The position numbers were made by a program, and so were the translations under genes. A stretch of DNA of 64,000 bases from Arthrobacter sp. B1805. GTDB lineage: Bacteria; Actinomycetota; Actinomycetes; Actinomycetales; Micrococcaceae. Positions within the stretch are counted from its first letter, which is position 1. Every line of letters starts with the position of its first letter. Where the stretch lies: contig NZ_PJIQ01000001.1 of the NCBI RefSeq assembly GCF_002929745.1, positions 236,850 to 300,849 on the forward strand, in the 5' to 3' direction. Under the pieces are notes generated by a model. That model worked only from the letters and a program-made list of their open reading frames with translations. It was not told the DNA's origin and ran no database searches. Below are positions 63,483 through 64,000 of this stretch, piece by piece.

Positions 63483-63887
63483 ATGTCGATGGGGCTGAGC
63501 GCTGAGGCAGACGGGCGGCAACGGACCGTCCTCGTGATCGAGGACGACGCCGATATCCGCCAACTGCTCGTCATCGTCCTGTCCTCGCGCGGGTTCACGG
63601 TGCACGAGGCCATCACCGGTGCGGAGGGGCAGCGGCTCCTCGCCGAGGCGGATCCGCAGCTGATCACGCTGGACCTCAACCTGCCCGACATGGATGGCAT
63701 CGACCTGTGTTCCATCCTCAGGGCCCGGACGGACGCACATATCCTCACGATCTCCGCCCGGCCGCCGTTGCTCACCGCTGATCAATGCCTTGCTGCGGGA
63801 TCGAACCACTTCATGCCGAAGCCCTTCAGCCCGCGGCTGCTCGGCGCCTACCTGGACCAAGTCTTTCCTCGCGAAGGGGTCGCGTAG
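63483..63887 (+). CDS. Single-domain response regulator (receiver only)
   Basis: A 134-residue CheY-like receiver. Acidic pair Glu20-Asp21, phospho-acceptor Asp64 in TLDLNLPDMDG, Ser91 in LTISARP, and Lys113 in MPKPF are all present, so it should be phosphorylated. There is no output domain. No kinase gene is adjacent. Confidence 0.9.
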   Translation: MSMGLSAEADGRQRTVLVIEDDADIRQLLVIVLSSRGFTVHEAITGAEGQRLLAEADPQLITLDLNLPDMDGIDLCSILRARTDAHILTISARPPLLTADQCLAAGSNHFMPKPFSPRLLGAYLDQVFPREGVA

Positions 63888-63938
63888 GAATCCGTCCGTG
63901 GCGACCCGCGGCGCCCAATGCTTCACGCCATGGTCGGG

Positions 63939-64000
63939 CTATTCGAGCAGTGCGACATCGGACACGAGCTCGATGTGGCGTTGCATCGCTGCTGCCGCGG
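63939..64000 (-). CDS. C-terminus of an unidentified protein (partial)
   Basis: Twenty codons of an open frame run off the window edge and end AAAAMQRHIELVSDVALLE with stop TAG at 63941-63939. Too little is present to assign a family. Confidence 0.4.
   Translation of the reverse strand, partial: AAAAMQRHIELVSDVALLE

Overview
The window is high-GC actinobacterial chromosome, most like the Arthrobacter group of the Micrococcaceae. This rests on familiar gene types read from the translations: GAF/ANTAR and PAS/ANTAR regulators, a CopD-CtaG fusion, an LpqY-SugABC-like sugar importer, cysteine-free ribosomal proteins L28/L33/S14, a c-di-AMP riboswitch before an M23 peptidase, and a dCTP deaminase of actinobacterial type. 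Species cannot be fixed from sequence alone.

Bases 1-20400 are accessory in character. A block of minus-strand genes (445-9080) encodes membrane and lipid functions: an AI-2E-family permease, a lipid kinase, a single polypeptide with two alpha/beta hydrolase domains, a front-end-type fatty acid desaturase, an Asn-rich small membrane protein, a MarR regulator, a SRPBCC protein and a TetR regulator. The promoter regions of the TetR gene and of the Asn-rich membrane protein carry the same tandem pair of CTAC-N3-GTAG palindromes, which suggests one small regulon. Next come stress and membrane genes (ANTAR regulators, a lipoprotein, DUF2254, a voltage-sensor-like channel, DUF421, FNT channel). Between them lie gene remnants: two GAF fragments, a resolvase HTH, an SDR C-terminus, an ANTAR fragment, an alcohol dehydrogenase C-terminus and a broken MscS gene. 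This looks like a decaying, recombination-prone region.

Bases 20400-64000 are mostly ordered core-like operons. They include a MASE1-PAS histidine kinase, a BrkB-family protein, a GST-family enzyme, a siderophore uptake operon (two FecCD permeases, ATPase, siderophore-interacting protein) without a binding protein, and a riboswitch-controlled M23 peptidase. Further on are a second lipid kinase, a GDSL hydrolase, a MarR regulator, a GlgC-like enzyme, rpmB-rpmG-rpsN behind a 23-bp near-palindrome, HU, CopD-CtaG with an NHL-thioredoxin protein, and a HerA-like ATPase operon. Then follow the LpqY-SugABC-like importer, panD, a tRNA-Gly, a protealysin-like metalloprotease overlapping its probable emfourin inhibitor, tryptophan dioxygenase, dcd, an MFS exporter, a complete mrpACDEFG antiporter operon, a small AAA ATPase and an orphan receiver protein.

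The most useful leads are the shared tandem operators of the TetR regulon, the fused double hydrolase, the channel lacking a potassium selectivity filter, the protease-inhibitor pair, the zinc-free ribosomal protein operon with its palindrome, and the riboswitch-M23 unit. I found no CRISPR array, prophage or intact insertion sequence.
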